The notes beneath the pieces were generated by a model. It was not told where the DNA came from, searched no databases, and was given only the letters and a program-made list of their open reading frames with translations. The translations under genes were made by a program, and so were the position numbers. A DNA stretch of 64,000 nt from Demequina sp. NBRC 110057 (GTDB taxonomy: Bacteria > Actinomycetota > Actinomycetes > Actinomycetales > Demequinaceae), in the NCBI RefSeq assembly GCF_002090175.1, contig NZ_BBRN01000006.1, positions 124,001-188,000 of the forward strand, read 5' to 3'. Of this stretch, positions 9,117-17,433 are shown one piece after another. How positions within the stretch are numbered: position 1 is the first letter of the stretch; each line of letters starts with the position of its first letter.

Positions 9117-9151
9117 CCCCTCGTCCCTGACATCCACGTCCCTACGAGGGG
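9117..9151 (+). promoter_or_regulatory. leader hairpin covering the ribosome binding site
   Basis: CCCCTCGT (9117-9124) pairs perfectly with ACGAGGGG (9144-9151), and the second arm contains the GAGGGG ribosome binding site of the ATG at 9160. If the transcript starts before 9117 the site would be masked; a start at about 9123 would free it. Confidence 0.4.
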
Positions 9152-9159
9152 AAACACGT

Positions 9160-12100
9160 ATGCCTTCAGTGAAGAGGGGTGCCGCCTACGCGGTCACCGC
9201 CACTCTCGCCGTCGCGCCGCTCGCGGTCGCGACACCGGCGCTGGCAGCGCCATCGGCGGCCGAGGGGTCGCTCGTCATCAACGAGGTCCAGTCCAGCGCA
9301 CCCGACACCGAACTCGGCGGCAACGACTGGATCGAGATCGCCAACGTCTCGGACGCCGCGGTCGACGCTTCCGGCGTCGTGGTGTCCGATGCCGACGCGG
9401 ACCACTTCTACGCGCTTCCCGAGGGAACGCAGATCGCCGCGGGCGGCTACCTGGTCATCACCGAGGCCGACTTCGGCTTCGGCCTCGGCAAGGGCGACTC
9501 CGTGCGCCTGTTCGCCGCGGGCACGGCCATCGTGAACGACGAGATCGACGCCGCGGCTCAGCCGTTCGACGCGACCACGTGGGCCGCCGGCGAGCACACC
9601 AACGCCTCGGGCGCCTCGTGGGGACGCCTGCCCGACGGCACCGGCCCGTTCGCCGCGACAGCGGTCTCCACCCCCGGCTCCGCGAACCTCGCCGAGGCGC
9701 CCGCCGCCACCGTTGAGGACTCCGTGGTCGTGAACGAGGTCGCCTCGTCCGACACTGGCGACTTCGGCGGCGTCGACTGGATCGAGCTCGCCTCGACCGC
9801 CGACGTGGCGCTCGACCTTGCGGGCGTGGTGGTGTCCGATGCCGACGCCGACCACGCGTACGTGATCCCCGAAGGCACCGAGATCCCCGCGGGCGGCCAC
9901 CTTGTCCTCGCCGCCTTCGACGACGCCGACAACCCCGGCGGCACCTTCGACTTCGGCCTCGGCAAGGGCGACTCCGTGCGCCTCTTCTCCGCCGGCACCA
10001 CCATCACTGACGGCGTCATCGACGCGGCCGCCGAGCCCTTCGACTCCACCACCTGGCCGGACGGCCAGCACACCGGCCCCAGCTGGGGCCGTTGCGCCGA
10101 TGCGACCGGCGACTTCCGCATGACGGGTGCCGCCACCCCTGGCGCCGTCAACGACTGCACCGGAGACGTCGAGGAGCCCACCGAGGAGCCCGCGGAGTTC
10201 TCGGGAGCCCTCACCATCAACGAGGTCGAATCCAACGGCGACGACACCGACTGGGTGGAGGTCATGAACCTCACCGACGCGGACATCGACATCTCCGGCT
10301 GGGCCATCAAGGACGACGACGACTCGCGCACCGACGTGGTGCCCGCCGGCTCCGTGGTCCCCGCGGGCGGCCTGCTGGTCATCGACCAGGAGTCCGCGAC
10401 CTACCCCGAGGGCTTCACGTTCGGCCTGGGCGACGGCGACATGTTCCGCCTCTACGACGGCACCGGCGCGCTCGCCGCGAAGTACACGTGGCCCGGCCAC
10501 GCCCTCGTCTCGTGGGCCCGCTGCCCCGACGGCACCGGCGACTGGACCGACGCGACGGCCTCGACGAAGGGCGAGCCCAACGAGTGCTCCACGCCGCTGA
10601 GGATCAACGAGGTGGCCTCGCAGGGCACCGACTTTGCCGAGCTCATCAACATCGGCGCCACCGACGTGGACGCCTCCGGCCTCATCGTGAAGGACAACGA
10701 CGAGACCCACGCGTTCACCATCCCCGCCGGTACCGTCCTCGCGCCCGGCGCCATCGTGTCCTTCGACGACCTGGGCTACGGACTGGGCAGTGCCGACGCC
10801 GTGCGCCTGTTCGAGGCCGACGGCACCACGCTCATCGACGCGTACGAGTGGGCCGAGCACGGCACGCCCAGCTGGGGCCGCTGCCCCGATGGCCGTGGCG
10901 AGTGGGCGGCCACCGCATCGGCCACCCCCGGTGACCTCAACGACTGCGACGGCTTTGTGCGGGCCGAGGCCTGGCCCGGCGGCGAGTCCGTGAGCGTCCT
11001 GGACGCCGAGGACTGGTTCTCGGGCGACATGTCCGGGATCGACTACGACGCCGCGACCGACTCGCTGTGGGCCGTCCAGAACGGCGACGGCCTGCTCTAC
11101 AGGCTCGTGGCCGATGCCTCGGGCACCTGGTCGCTCGTGGAGGGCTACGAGTCGGGTCGCGTGCTCGGATACCCCGACGGCGAGGCCGGAGTGGTGGACT
11201 CCGAGGGCGTGACCGTCCGCGAGGACGAGCCCGGCGTCGTCTACGTCTCCACCGAGCGCAACAACGACGCGAGCGGCGTGAGCCGCCCCTCAGTGCTGCG
11301 CTACGAGGTCTCCGGCACGGGCGCCCTGGTGGCGACCGACGAGTGGAACCTCTCGCAGCTGGAGCCGCTGTCCGCGCTTCCCGCCAATGGCGGCCTCGAG
11401 GGCATCACCTGGATCCCGTCGCTCGGCGCGTTCGCGGTGGGCGTCGAGGGCACCGCGTCCGTGTACATCGTCCAGCTGGGCGACAACGGCGAGGCGACGC
11501 TGCTCGACACCCTGTCGACCGAGGCGGCGGGCTTCTCGCTCGTGGCCGACGTCCAGTGGGACGCCGAGCGCGGCCAGCTGTGGGTGGTCTGCGACGAGGC
11601 CTGCGACGGCCGCATCGCGGTCTACCAGCAGGTGGACGGCGCGTGGGAGATGACCTCCCTGTACGAGCGCCCCGCCGGCATGGGCAACATCGCCAACGAG
11701 GGCTTCGCGATCGCGCCGTCGACGACGGCCGTGGACGGCTCCGTGGCCACGTTCTACGTGGACGATGCCGACACTGACGGGTTCTCGCTGCGCTCGGGCA
11801 CGCTGCCCGCGGTGGCCGTGGACCCCGTCGACCCGGTTGACCCGGTTGACCCGGTTGACCCGGTTGACCCAGGCGACTCGGACGGCGGCAGCGATGGCGG
11901 CACCGACCAGCCCGGCGACGGCTCCGGCGACGGCGACGGCGAGGACACGCCTGGCACCGCCCCGTCCGGCTCCACCGACCTGGGCTGCACCGTCGAGGCC
12001 CCCGCCTCGGCGGCGCCCGGCGCCTCAATCACCGTGGTCATTGACCGCGAGTGTGCGGGGGCGGACGTCACCTCGGTGGACGTGTGGATGTTCTCCGAGC

Positions 12101-12384
12101 CCACCTTCGTCGGCACCTTCGCGGTGGCGGCGGACGGGTCGGTGGAGATCGAGGTCCCCGCGTCCATCCCCGCGGGCGAGCACACCATCGTGATGCAGCT
12201 CGCCGACGGTACCGTCGTCGGTTCCACCACCATCCAGGTGGCGGCGGACGGTGCGGTGTCCGAGTCTGGCACCGGCTCACTTTCCGGCACCGGTCCGGCC
12301 GATGCCGCGGCCCTCACCTGGGCGGCGCTCGCGCTTGCCCTCGGCGGAGCCGTGGTCCTCGGCGCCCGCCGCCGCGTGGGCTAA
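9160..12384 (+). CDS. secreted protein: four lamin-tail domains, phytase-esterase-like propeller, sortable C terminus
   Basis: 1074 residues. A Sec signal peptide (basic start, hydrophobic core, ATPALA-AP cleavage near residue 30) leads into four lamin-tail domains, each opening with a [VI]NEV motif and closing with a WGR or WAR element (about residues 36-175, 188-340, 349-475, 480-595). Then comes a beta-propeller region (about 600-887) with SGIDYDAATDSLWAVQNG and EGITWIP, resembling the esterase-like activity of phytase family. A DPV repeat linker follows, then an Ig-like segment, and an LSGTG motif at 1041 before a hydrophobic span and ARRRVG tail, a likely sortase signal. It should be displayed on the cell wall, perhaps cleaving phosphoesters or esters outside the cell. 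PHO-box-like repeats upstream support a phosphate role; catalysis is not proven. Confidence 0.82.
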   Translation: MPSVKRGAAYAVTATLAVAPLAVATPALAAPSAAEGSLVINEVQSSAPDTELGGNDWIEIANVSDAAVDASGVVVSDADADHFYALPEGTQIAAGGYLVITEADFGFGLGKGDSVRLFAAGTAIVNDEIDAAAQPFDATTWAAGEHTNASGASWGRLPDGTGPFAATAVSTPGSANLAEAPAATVEDSVVVNEVASSDTGDFGGVDWIELASTADVALDLAGVVVSDADADHAYVIPEGTEIPAGGHLVLAAFDDADNPGGTFDFGLGKGDSVRLFSAGTTITDGVIDAAAEPFDSTTWPDGQHTGPSWGRCADATGDFRMTGAATPGAVNDCTGDVEEPTEEPAEFSGALTINEVESNGDDTDWVEVMNLTDADIDISGWAIKDDDDSRTDVVPAGSVVPAGGLLVIDQESATYPEGFTFGLGDGDMFRLYDGTGALAAKYTWPGHALVSWARCPDGTGDWTDATASTKGEPNECSTPLRINEVASQGTDFAELINIGATDVDASGLIVKDNDETHAFTIPAGTVLAPGAIVSFDDLGYGLGSADAVRLFEADGTTLIDAYEWAEHGTPSWGRCPDGRGEWAATASATPGDLNDCDGFVRAEAWPGGESVSVLDAEDWFSGDMSGIDYDAATDSLWAVQNGDGLLYRLVADASGTWSLVEGYESGRVLGYPDGEAGVVDSEGVTVREDEPGVVYVSTERNNDASGVSRPSVLRYEVSGTGALVATDEWNLSQLEPLSALPANGGLEGITWIPSLGAFAVGVEGTASVYIVQLGDNGEATLLDTLSTEAAGFSLVADVQWDAERGQLWVVCDEACDGRIAVYQQVDGAWEMTSLYERPAGMGNIANEGFAIAPSTTAVDGSVATFYVDDADTDGFSLRSGTLPAVAVDPVDPVDPVDPVDPVDPGDSDGGSDGGTDQPGDGSGDGDGEDTPGTAPSGSTDLGCTVEAPASAAPGASITVVIDRECAGADVTSVDVWMFSEPTFVGTFAVAADGSVEIEVPASIPAGEHTIVMQLADGTVVGSTTIQVAADGAVSESGTGSLSGTGPADAAALTWAALALALGGAVVLGARRRVG
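11830..11870 (+). repeat. 9-bp tandem repeat inside coding region
   Basis: Four perfect copies of GACCCGGTT plus a partial fifth, encoding Asp-Pro-Val units in the linker between the propeller and the C-terminal domain. Length changes by slippage would keep the frame. Confidence 0.9.
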
Positions 12385-12405
12385 GCCACCCGCTCACGGC
12401 ACGAC

Positions 12406-12445
12406 CCGCAGGGGCGGGGATCCCACCGGATCCCCGCCCCTGCGG
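12406..12445 (+). terminator. strong hairpin terminator
   Basis: Perfect 18-bp stem (12406-12423 with 12428-12445) and CACC loop, 22 nt after the stop of the lamin-tail gene. There is no U-tract, as is common in high-GC genomes. Confidence 0.75.
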
Positions 12446-12510
12446 CGCGTGAGGCGACCGCCGCATCGGCCGTCCGTAGGCGACGGGCGCCCGCCGCATC
12501 GGCCCCTCGC

Positions 12511-12516
12511 TAATCT
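12511..12516 (+). promoter_or_regulatory. -10 box of sulfhydrylase gene (leaderless)
   Basis: TAATCT followed by 6 nt and the ATG at 12523. Confidence 0.6.
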
Positions 12517-12522
12517 GGACCC

Positions 12523-13734
12523 ATGGACACCCCGATTCTCAGCCCCGAGACCCTTGCCCTGCACACGGGCATCCACCGTTCCGAGGCCAACGAGATGTCG
12601 GAGGGCATGTACCTGACGCAGGGGTATGCGTACGAGTCCGCCGAGCAGGCGCGCGACGCGTTCGCCGGGGACATCGACATCTACATGTACTCGCGCTACG
12701 CGAACCCCACGGTGACGGCCTTCGAGGAGCGCCTCGCGGCGATCGAGGGCGCCGAGCGCTGTTTCGCGACGTCGACCGGCATGTCCGCCGTGTTCGTGGC
12801 GCTGGGGTCGATCCTCGGCTCCGGCGACAGGCTCGTGGCGGCGAAGGCGCTGTTCGGGTCCACCCTGCAGACGTTCACCAACTTCTTCGAGAAGTGGGGA
12901 ATCCAGATCGACTACGTCGACGGCAACTCCGCCGAGGAGTGGGAGACCGCGCTCGCCACTCCCGCCAAGGTGGTGTTCATCGAGTCGCCCACCAACCCCA
13001 TGCAGGACGTGCTCGACATCCCGTTCATCGCGTCGCTCGCGCACTCGGCGGGCGCCATGCTGATCGTCGACAACGTGTTCGCGACGCCGCTGGGCCAGAA
13101 ACCCCTCGAGCTCGGGGCCGATGCCGTGGTTTACTCCGCGACCAAGCACATCGACGGCCAGGGCCGGGTCCTCGGCGGGGCCATCCTCGGCACCGACGAG
13201 TACGTGTACGGACCCGTGCGCCAGATGGTGCGCAACATGGGAGCGACCATCTCGCCGTTCAACGCGTGGGTGCTGCTCAAGGGCCTCGAGACCCTCGGCG
13301 TCCGCGTGCGGGCGCAGGCGGCGTCCGCGCTGGACCTCGCCTCGTGGCTCGAGCACCACCCCAAGATCGACTCGCTGCGCTACCCCCTGCTGCCCTCGCA
13401 CCCGCACTACGAGCGGGCCGTGAAGCAGATGACGCTGGGCGGGACGCTGGTGACGGTGGACCTGTTCGTGGGCGAGGGAGTGGACCGCGCCGGAGCCGAG
13501 GCTCAGGCCGCCGCGTTCAGGTTCATGAACGGGCTGTCGCTGTTCACCGTGTCCAACAACCTGGGTGACGCGAAGTCGATCTCGACCCATCCCGCGACCT
13601 CGACGCACAACAAGTTGTCGGTCGAGGAGCGCGCCGCCGTGGACATCTACGAGACGACCGTGCGCCTGTCCATTGGCCTGGAGAACGTCGAGGACCTGCG
13701 CCGGGACCTGGATCACGCTCTGTCGCTGGTCTGA
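12523..13734 (+). CDS. metZ: O-succinylhomoserine sulfhydrylase (Cys/Met metabolism PLP enzyme)
   Basis: A 403-residue fold-type I PLP enzyme. Visible landmarks are YSRYANPTVTAFEERLAAIEG, TSTGMSA for cofactor phosphate binding, ESPTNP, and the Schiff-base lysine 208 in SATKHIDGQGR; the C-terminal LSIGLENVEDL is standard for the family. The variant HIDGQGRVLGG and the overall length fit O-succinylhomoserine sulfhydrylase, which makes homocysteine from O-succinylhomoserine and sulfide; cystathionine gamma-synthase is the main alternative. It is monocistronic, with a leaderless promoter in front and a hairpin after. Confidence 0.85.
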   Translation: MDTPILSPETLALHTGIHRSEANEMSEGMYLTQGYAYESAEQARDAFAGDIDIYMYSRYANPTVTAFEERLAAIEGAERCFATSTGMSAVFVALGSILGSGDRLVAAKALFGSTLQTFTNFFEKWGIQIDYVDGNSAEEWETALATPAKVVFIESPTNPMQDVLDIPFIASLAHSAGAMLIVDNVFATPLGQKPLELGADAVVYSATKHIDGQGRVLGGAILGTDEYVYGPVRQMVRNMGATISPFNAWVLLKGLETLGVRVRAQAASALDLASWLEHHPKIDSLRYPLLPSHPHYERAVKQMTLGGTLVTVDLFVGEGVDRAGAEAQAAAFRFMNGLSLFTVSNNLGDAKSISTHPATSTHNKLSVEERAAVDIYETTVRLSIGLENVEDLRRDLDHALSLV

Positions 13735-13744
13735 TTTCTGAGGC

Positions 13745-13789
13745 GGCCTGGGGCGTCGCTGGGGGCGCCGCTTGCGTCGTCCCCAGGCC
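13745..13789 (+). terminator. hairpin after the sulfhydrylase gene
   Basis: GGCCTGGGG (13745-13753) pairs with CCCCAGGCC (13781-13789) across a GC-rich loop that can fold further. It lies 11 nt after the stop; probable terminator. Confidence 0.45.
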
Positions 13790-13852
13790 TTGTGGTGGTG
13801 GGGTGTTGTCCACAGTTTTTGTGGGTTTACCTGGGATGTCAGTGGGTGGGGG

Positions 13853-13858
13853 CATGCT
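13853..13858 (+). promoter_or_regulatory. -10-like box of the DUF222-HNH gene
   Basis: CATGCT, one base from TATGCT, then 6 nt and ATG 13865. Confidence 0.4.
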
Positions 13859-13864
13859 GGTGTC

Positions 13865-15205
13865 ATGACCTTTTCCACGTCCGCTCTGGCCGACAGCGTT
13901 GCCGCTGCCGGCGTCTTCGAGGGAGCGGATCTGGCCTCGACCCCGGCATCCCGGCTGGTCGAAGTGAAGGACGCCGTCGCGCGGGTACGACGCATGGCCG
14001 ATGCCCTGCTGGTCGAGGTCGCCGGGGAGATCGCCCGCCGCTCCACCAAGGACGACGGTGTGGGTGGCCTGGCCCGCACCCGAGGGTTTACCTCACCGGG
14101 ACGGATGCTGGCCGATGCGCTGGGTGGCTCCGAGGCCGAAGCGCACCGGCTGCTCAAGGTCGCCGAGGCCACCCAGCCTTCCCTTGATGCTGACAGTGGC
14201 GGCGAGACCGCACCGCGGTTTCCCGTGATCGCGTCCGCGGTGCGCTCCGGTGACGTGTCGATGGAGATCGCCGCCGTGCTCACGCGCGCGTTGGAGAGGA
14301 TCGCACAGGTGGCCCCGGACACGGTGGCGGGCCTGGAGGAGCGCATGGTCACCAAGGCCGCGACCCTGTCCCTGGCCGATGTGAGGCGCATGGTCGCCGC
14401 CCACGAAGCCGCACATCGACCCTTGGATGTGAAGGAACGCGATCAGGCGGCGTTCGACAACCGGTACGTGCAGATCAAGGACGAGGCAGACGGATCGGTC
14501 GCCATCCACGCCCGTCTCGACGTCGCCACCGCCGCCCCCATCGTCACCGTGTTGAAGGCTGCGGTGAAGAAAGTCATGCAAGCCAGGCGTGACAGTGCCC
14601 ACGACAAGGGCATGACCGGCATGGACTACACCGTCGATGAACGCACCCCCGGCCAGATCCACGCCGACACCCTGTCCGCCCTCGCCAGGCACGCACTCGG
14701 CTGCGAGGAAGTGCCCACCGGGGTAACGACCACCATCGTGGTCCGCGTCAACCAGGCAGACCTCCGCTCCGGCGACGGATGTGCGAGCGTGGATGGCATC
14801 GACTCCTTCATCCCCGTCACCACCGCAACCCAGATGACCGTCGACGCCGAGATCCAGCCCCTGATCATGGGTGACGGCATCCTGCCGATCGGCAAAGGCC
14901 CCAAAAAGCGTCTATTCACCGAGGACCAGAAACTCGCCCTGCTCGAACGCGACGGAGGCTGCGCCTGGTGCCACGCCCCACCCTCCTACTGCGAAGCCCA
15001 CCACCTGCGCTGGTGGCAACACGGCGGCACAACCACCCTGGATAACGGCGTCATGCTCTGTGTCTCCTGCCACCACCGCATCCACGCGCACCACTGGGAC
15101 ATCACCGTGCGCGACCAACACGTCTGGTTCACCCCACCCGCCACCATCGACCCCACCCGCACCCCCAGAATCGGCGGCAAAGCCCACTACCAACTCGAGG
15201 CGTGA
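13865..15205 (+). CDS. DUF222 / HNH endonuclease (13E12-type)
   Basis: 446 residues. The N-terminal two-thirds is the helical DUF222 region; the C terminus has an HNH nuclease with zinc cysteines (CAWCHAP and CVSCHHRIH), EAHHLRWWQHGG catalytic His pair, and a conserved Asn in LDNGVMLC. These proteins occur in many copies in actinobacterial genomes and are thought to be selfish or DNA-processing nucleases; the cellular role is unknown. The 3' third uses AAC, CAC and CCA-rich codons more than its neighbours, which may mean recent acquisition. An upstream in-frame start at 13772 lacks support; ATG 13865 sits 6 nt after the -10-like box. Confidence 0.85.
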   Translation: MTFSTSALADSVAAAGVFEGADLASTPASRLVEVKDAVARVRRMADALLVEVAGEIARRSTKDDGVGGLARTRGFTSPGRMLADALGGSEAEAHRLLKVAEATQPSLDADSGGETAPRFPVIASAVRSGDVSMEIAAVLTRALERIAQVAPDTVAGLEERMVTKAATLSLADVRRMVAAHEAAHRPLDVKERDQAAFDNRYVQIKDEADGSVAIHARLDVATAAPIVTVLKAAVKKVMQARRDSAHDKGMTGMDYTVDERTPGQIHADTLSALARHALGCEEVPTGVTTTIVVRVNQADLRSGDGCASVDGIDSFIPVTTATQMTVDAEIQPLIMGDGILPIGKGPKKRLFTEDQKLALLERDGGCAWCHAPPSYCEAHHLRWWQHGGTTTLDNGVMLCVSCHHRIHAHHWDITVRDQHVWFTPPATIDPTRTPRIGGKAHYQLEA

Positions 15206-15303
15206 GGACAGCCTCCCGGGAGAACTCCGTCTAGCGCGGGCACAGTTCGGGCACAGCGGAGCCGAGCACCGGCGCGCGTCACCTTTGTGCCGTTTCCCCG
15301 TGC

Positions 15304-15309
15304 TACGTT
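15304..15309 (+). promoter_or_regulatory. -10 box of the exported-protein/prsW operon (leaderless)
   Basis: TACGTT followed by 7 nt and the ATG at 15317. Confidence 0.55.
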
Positions 15310-15316
15310 CCGACCC

Positions 15317-15934
15317 ATGACCGCACCCGCGCCCCACGGCAGCGGGTCCGGCATGCCGCTGTCGATCCGGATCATCGGGCGCAGCTCGGCACCCGGCGCG
15401 ATCTTCGTGCTCGCGGTGGCGGCCATCTTCGTCGTGGGACTGCCGCTGCTCGCGCGCACCGTCACCGCCGACGAGGTCCCCGCTGCGGCCGAGACCTCTG
15501 CGGTCACGCTCGGCACCCCGGCCGACGGCACCCTCACCATCACCCCCGCAGGAGAGTGGGTGCAGGGCACCGCCACCGACGCCTACATCGAGTTCACCAA
15601 CGCGGGCGCCGTCCTGTCGATCGCCGCCCCCCAGCCCGTCGCGGCCACCGGCACCCCCGAGCAGGTCATCGCCGCCACCGTCGACAACCTCACCTCCGAC
15701 GTCGCGGCCTCCTGGGTCGCCTCCGACCCCGTCGAGATCTCCACCGACGCCGGCGACCCCGGGCTGTGCGTCACCGGCACCACCGTGGCCGACGTCGCCA
15801 TGACCTGTGCCGTCCAGCACGGCGAGGAGGTCTCGACGCTGACCGCCACCGCATCGGCCCAGGTATGGCCGTCGCTCCAACCCAGCGTCGACACCATCCT
15901 GCGCTCCATGACCTTCACGGGCCCCGCCGCGTGA
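15317..15934 (+). CDS. membrane-anchored exported protein of unknown function
   Basis: 205 residues with a short cytoplasmic N terminus, one membrane span (about residues 29-48) and an extracytoplasmic domain rich in Thr, Ala and Asp containing two cysteines (LCVTGTT and MTCAVQ) that may form a disulfide. I do not recognise the family. Its stop overlaps the GTG start of the PrsW gene (GTGA), so the two are made together, and a type II anchored protein next to an intramembrane protease is a candidate substrate or partner. ATG 15317 chosen from the leaderless -10 box. Confidence 0.75.
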   Translation: MTAPAPHGSGSGMPLSIRIIGRSSAPGAIFVLAVAAIFVVGLPLLARTVTADEVPAAAETSAVTLGTPADGTLTITPAGEWVQGTATDAYIEFTNAGAVLSIAAPQPVAATGTPEQVIAATVDNLTSDVAASWVASDPVEISTDAGDPGLCVTGTTVADVAMTCAVQHGEEVSTLTATASAQVWPSLQPSVDTILRSMTFTGPAA

Positions 15935-17433
15935 CCACCGCCGAGCCGCCCCCAACCACGATCGCCATCGCCACCGTGCGCCGCGCCCTCCCCCGCACGT
16001 CCACCTTCGTGGACGTGCGCTCCCTCGTCTTCTGGGCGGGGACCGCCGTCACCATCTACGGCCTCATCGCCTGGCTCCCCCTGGTCGCCGCAGGGCTGCG
16101 CATCCAGCCCGCCACCGGCGTGCTGTCCGGCATCGTGTGGCTGCTGTACGGCTTCGTCTTCCTGCTGGTGCTGTACCGGATGGAACTGTTCGAGCGACGC
16201 TCACCCATCACCGTCGCCGGCGCCCTCGCCTGGGGAGCCTTCGCCGCCCCCGGCCTCGCCGCCGTTTCTGCCCCCGCCATGCACGACCTCGTCGCTGCCG
16301 TCCTCCCCGTCGACGAGGCCTGGATCTCCTCCTTCGCCGCACCCCTGGTCGAGGAGCCCCTCAAGTGGCTCGGCATCGTTGCCCTCGCCCTCATCCCCGG
16401 GGCTCGCCTGCGCTCCGCGGCCGACGGCCTCTTCTACGGCGCAGTCGTCGGCCTGGGATTCCAGGTCTCCGAGAGCTTCATGTACTCGGCAGTCCTCAGC
16501 TCCGACGGCACCGCCGCCACCGTGTGGGCCATGCTGCTCCTGCGCGGCGTCATCGGCGGCCTGTGGAACCACCCGACCTTCTCCGCGATGTCCGGCGCCG
16601 GCGTCGGCTACTTCTTCAACGCCTCCGCCGGCGCATGGCGCCGCTGGGGGGTGCTCCTCGGCACGCTCGCCCTCGCCGTCGTGGTGCACGGCTTCTTCAA
16701 CACCCCCATCGTGAATTCCAACGCCTTCGTCAGCTCCTTCGTCAAGGGCGTGCCGGTGCTCCTGCTGTTCCTGTGGGTGCTGCGGTGGGCCCACCTGCGC
16801 GAGCGGCGCACCTTCGCCGGACTCGCCGCCGAGGTGGTGCCCGACGACCTCGTCAGCCCCGCCGACTTCCGCCTCCTGTCCACCCGCCGCGTCCGCCAGG
16901 GGCTGCGACGCGAGGCCGGCAAGCGCGCCGGCAGGGAAGCCGCCCGCACCCTCAAGTACCTGCAGGGGGCACAATTAAGCCTCCTCACCGCCACCCATGA
17001 GGACGGCTGGGACACCCCCCGCACCATCGAACTGTCGGAGGACGTCCGCCTCATCCAGGCCGACCTGCGCGAGCTCTACGACGCCGCCGGCGTCGTCAAC
17101 GGGCCGGGCCTCACCCGCGAGGAGCCGCCCGTGTCCTCGCGACGCATCCGCGTCCAGCACTGGGCCGAGACGACCCGCGGCCGCCTCGAGACCGAGGGCG
17201 CGCGCCAGATGGTCCGCTCCGCCGCCACCGGCGCCACGGAGAAGGTCACGACCGGCGCCATCAGGATCGTGCGCCGCAGGCCCGTGGCCGATGCCCCGCC
17301 TCCCGCGCTCCCCGCGGCGGACGAGCGCCCCGCACTCGCGTCACCCGGCGACGATCACGCCCCCGTCACCGAGACCCTCACCCTGCGCAGGACTCCCTCC
17401 GCGCAGGAGGACGGTCAGGACCGCGAGCGGTAG
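15931..17433 (+). CDS. PrsW-type intramembrane metalloprotease
   Basis: 500 residues, GTG start. The N-terminal 300 residues form about eight membrane spans with the PrsW signature: E141-E142 in EEPLKW, F177xxxE181 in FQVSES, H214 in WNHPTFSAMSG, and H253 in VVHGFFNTP. These acidic and histidine residues form the presumed metal site, as in the protease that cleaves anti-sigma factor RsiW in Bacillus. The last ~200 residues are soluble, basic and unlike any domain I recognise. The preceding coupled membrane protein may be its substrate. The 3' end overlaps the convergent copA end by 19 nt. Confidence 0.88.
   Translation: MTTAEPPPTTIAIATVRRALPRTSTFVDVRSLVFWAGTAVTIYGLIAWLPLVAAGLRIQPATGVLSGIVWLLYGFVFLLVLYRMELFERRSPITVAGALAWGAFAAPGLAAVSAPAMHDLVAAVLPVDEAWISSFAAPLVEEPLKWLGIVALALIPGARLRSAADGLFYGAVVGLGFQVSESFMYSAVLSSDGTAATVWAMLLLRGVIGGLWNHPTFSAMSGAGVGYFFNASAGAWRRWGVLLGTLALAVVVHGFFNTPIVNSNAFVSSFVKGVPVLLLFLWVLRWAHLRERRTFAGLAAEVVPDDLVSPADFRLLSTRRVRQGLRREAGKRAGREAARTLKYLQGAQLSLLTATHEDGWDTPRTIELSEDVRLIQADLRELYDAAGVVNGPGLTREEPPVSSRRIRVQHWAETTRGRLETEGARQMVRSAATGATEKVTTGAIRIVRRRPVADAPPPALPAADERPALASPGDDHAPVTETLTLRRTPSAQEDGQDRER

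Noticed and set aside
9166-10860. Long open frame on the minus strand opposite the lamin-tail gene
   Set aside because: Low-complexity Gly/Val/Arg composition, no start signals; the plus-strand gene has a signal peptide, domains and a terminator. It is a high-GC shadow.
13772-13864. Longer N terminus of the DUF222-HNH protein
   Set aside because: The extra residues are unlike the family and cover the -10-like box; ATG 13865 fits better.
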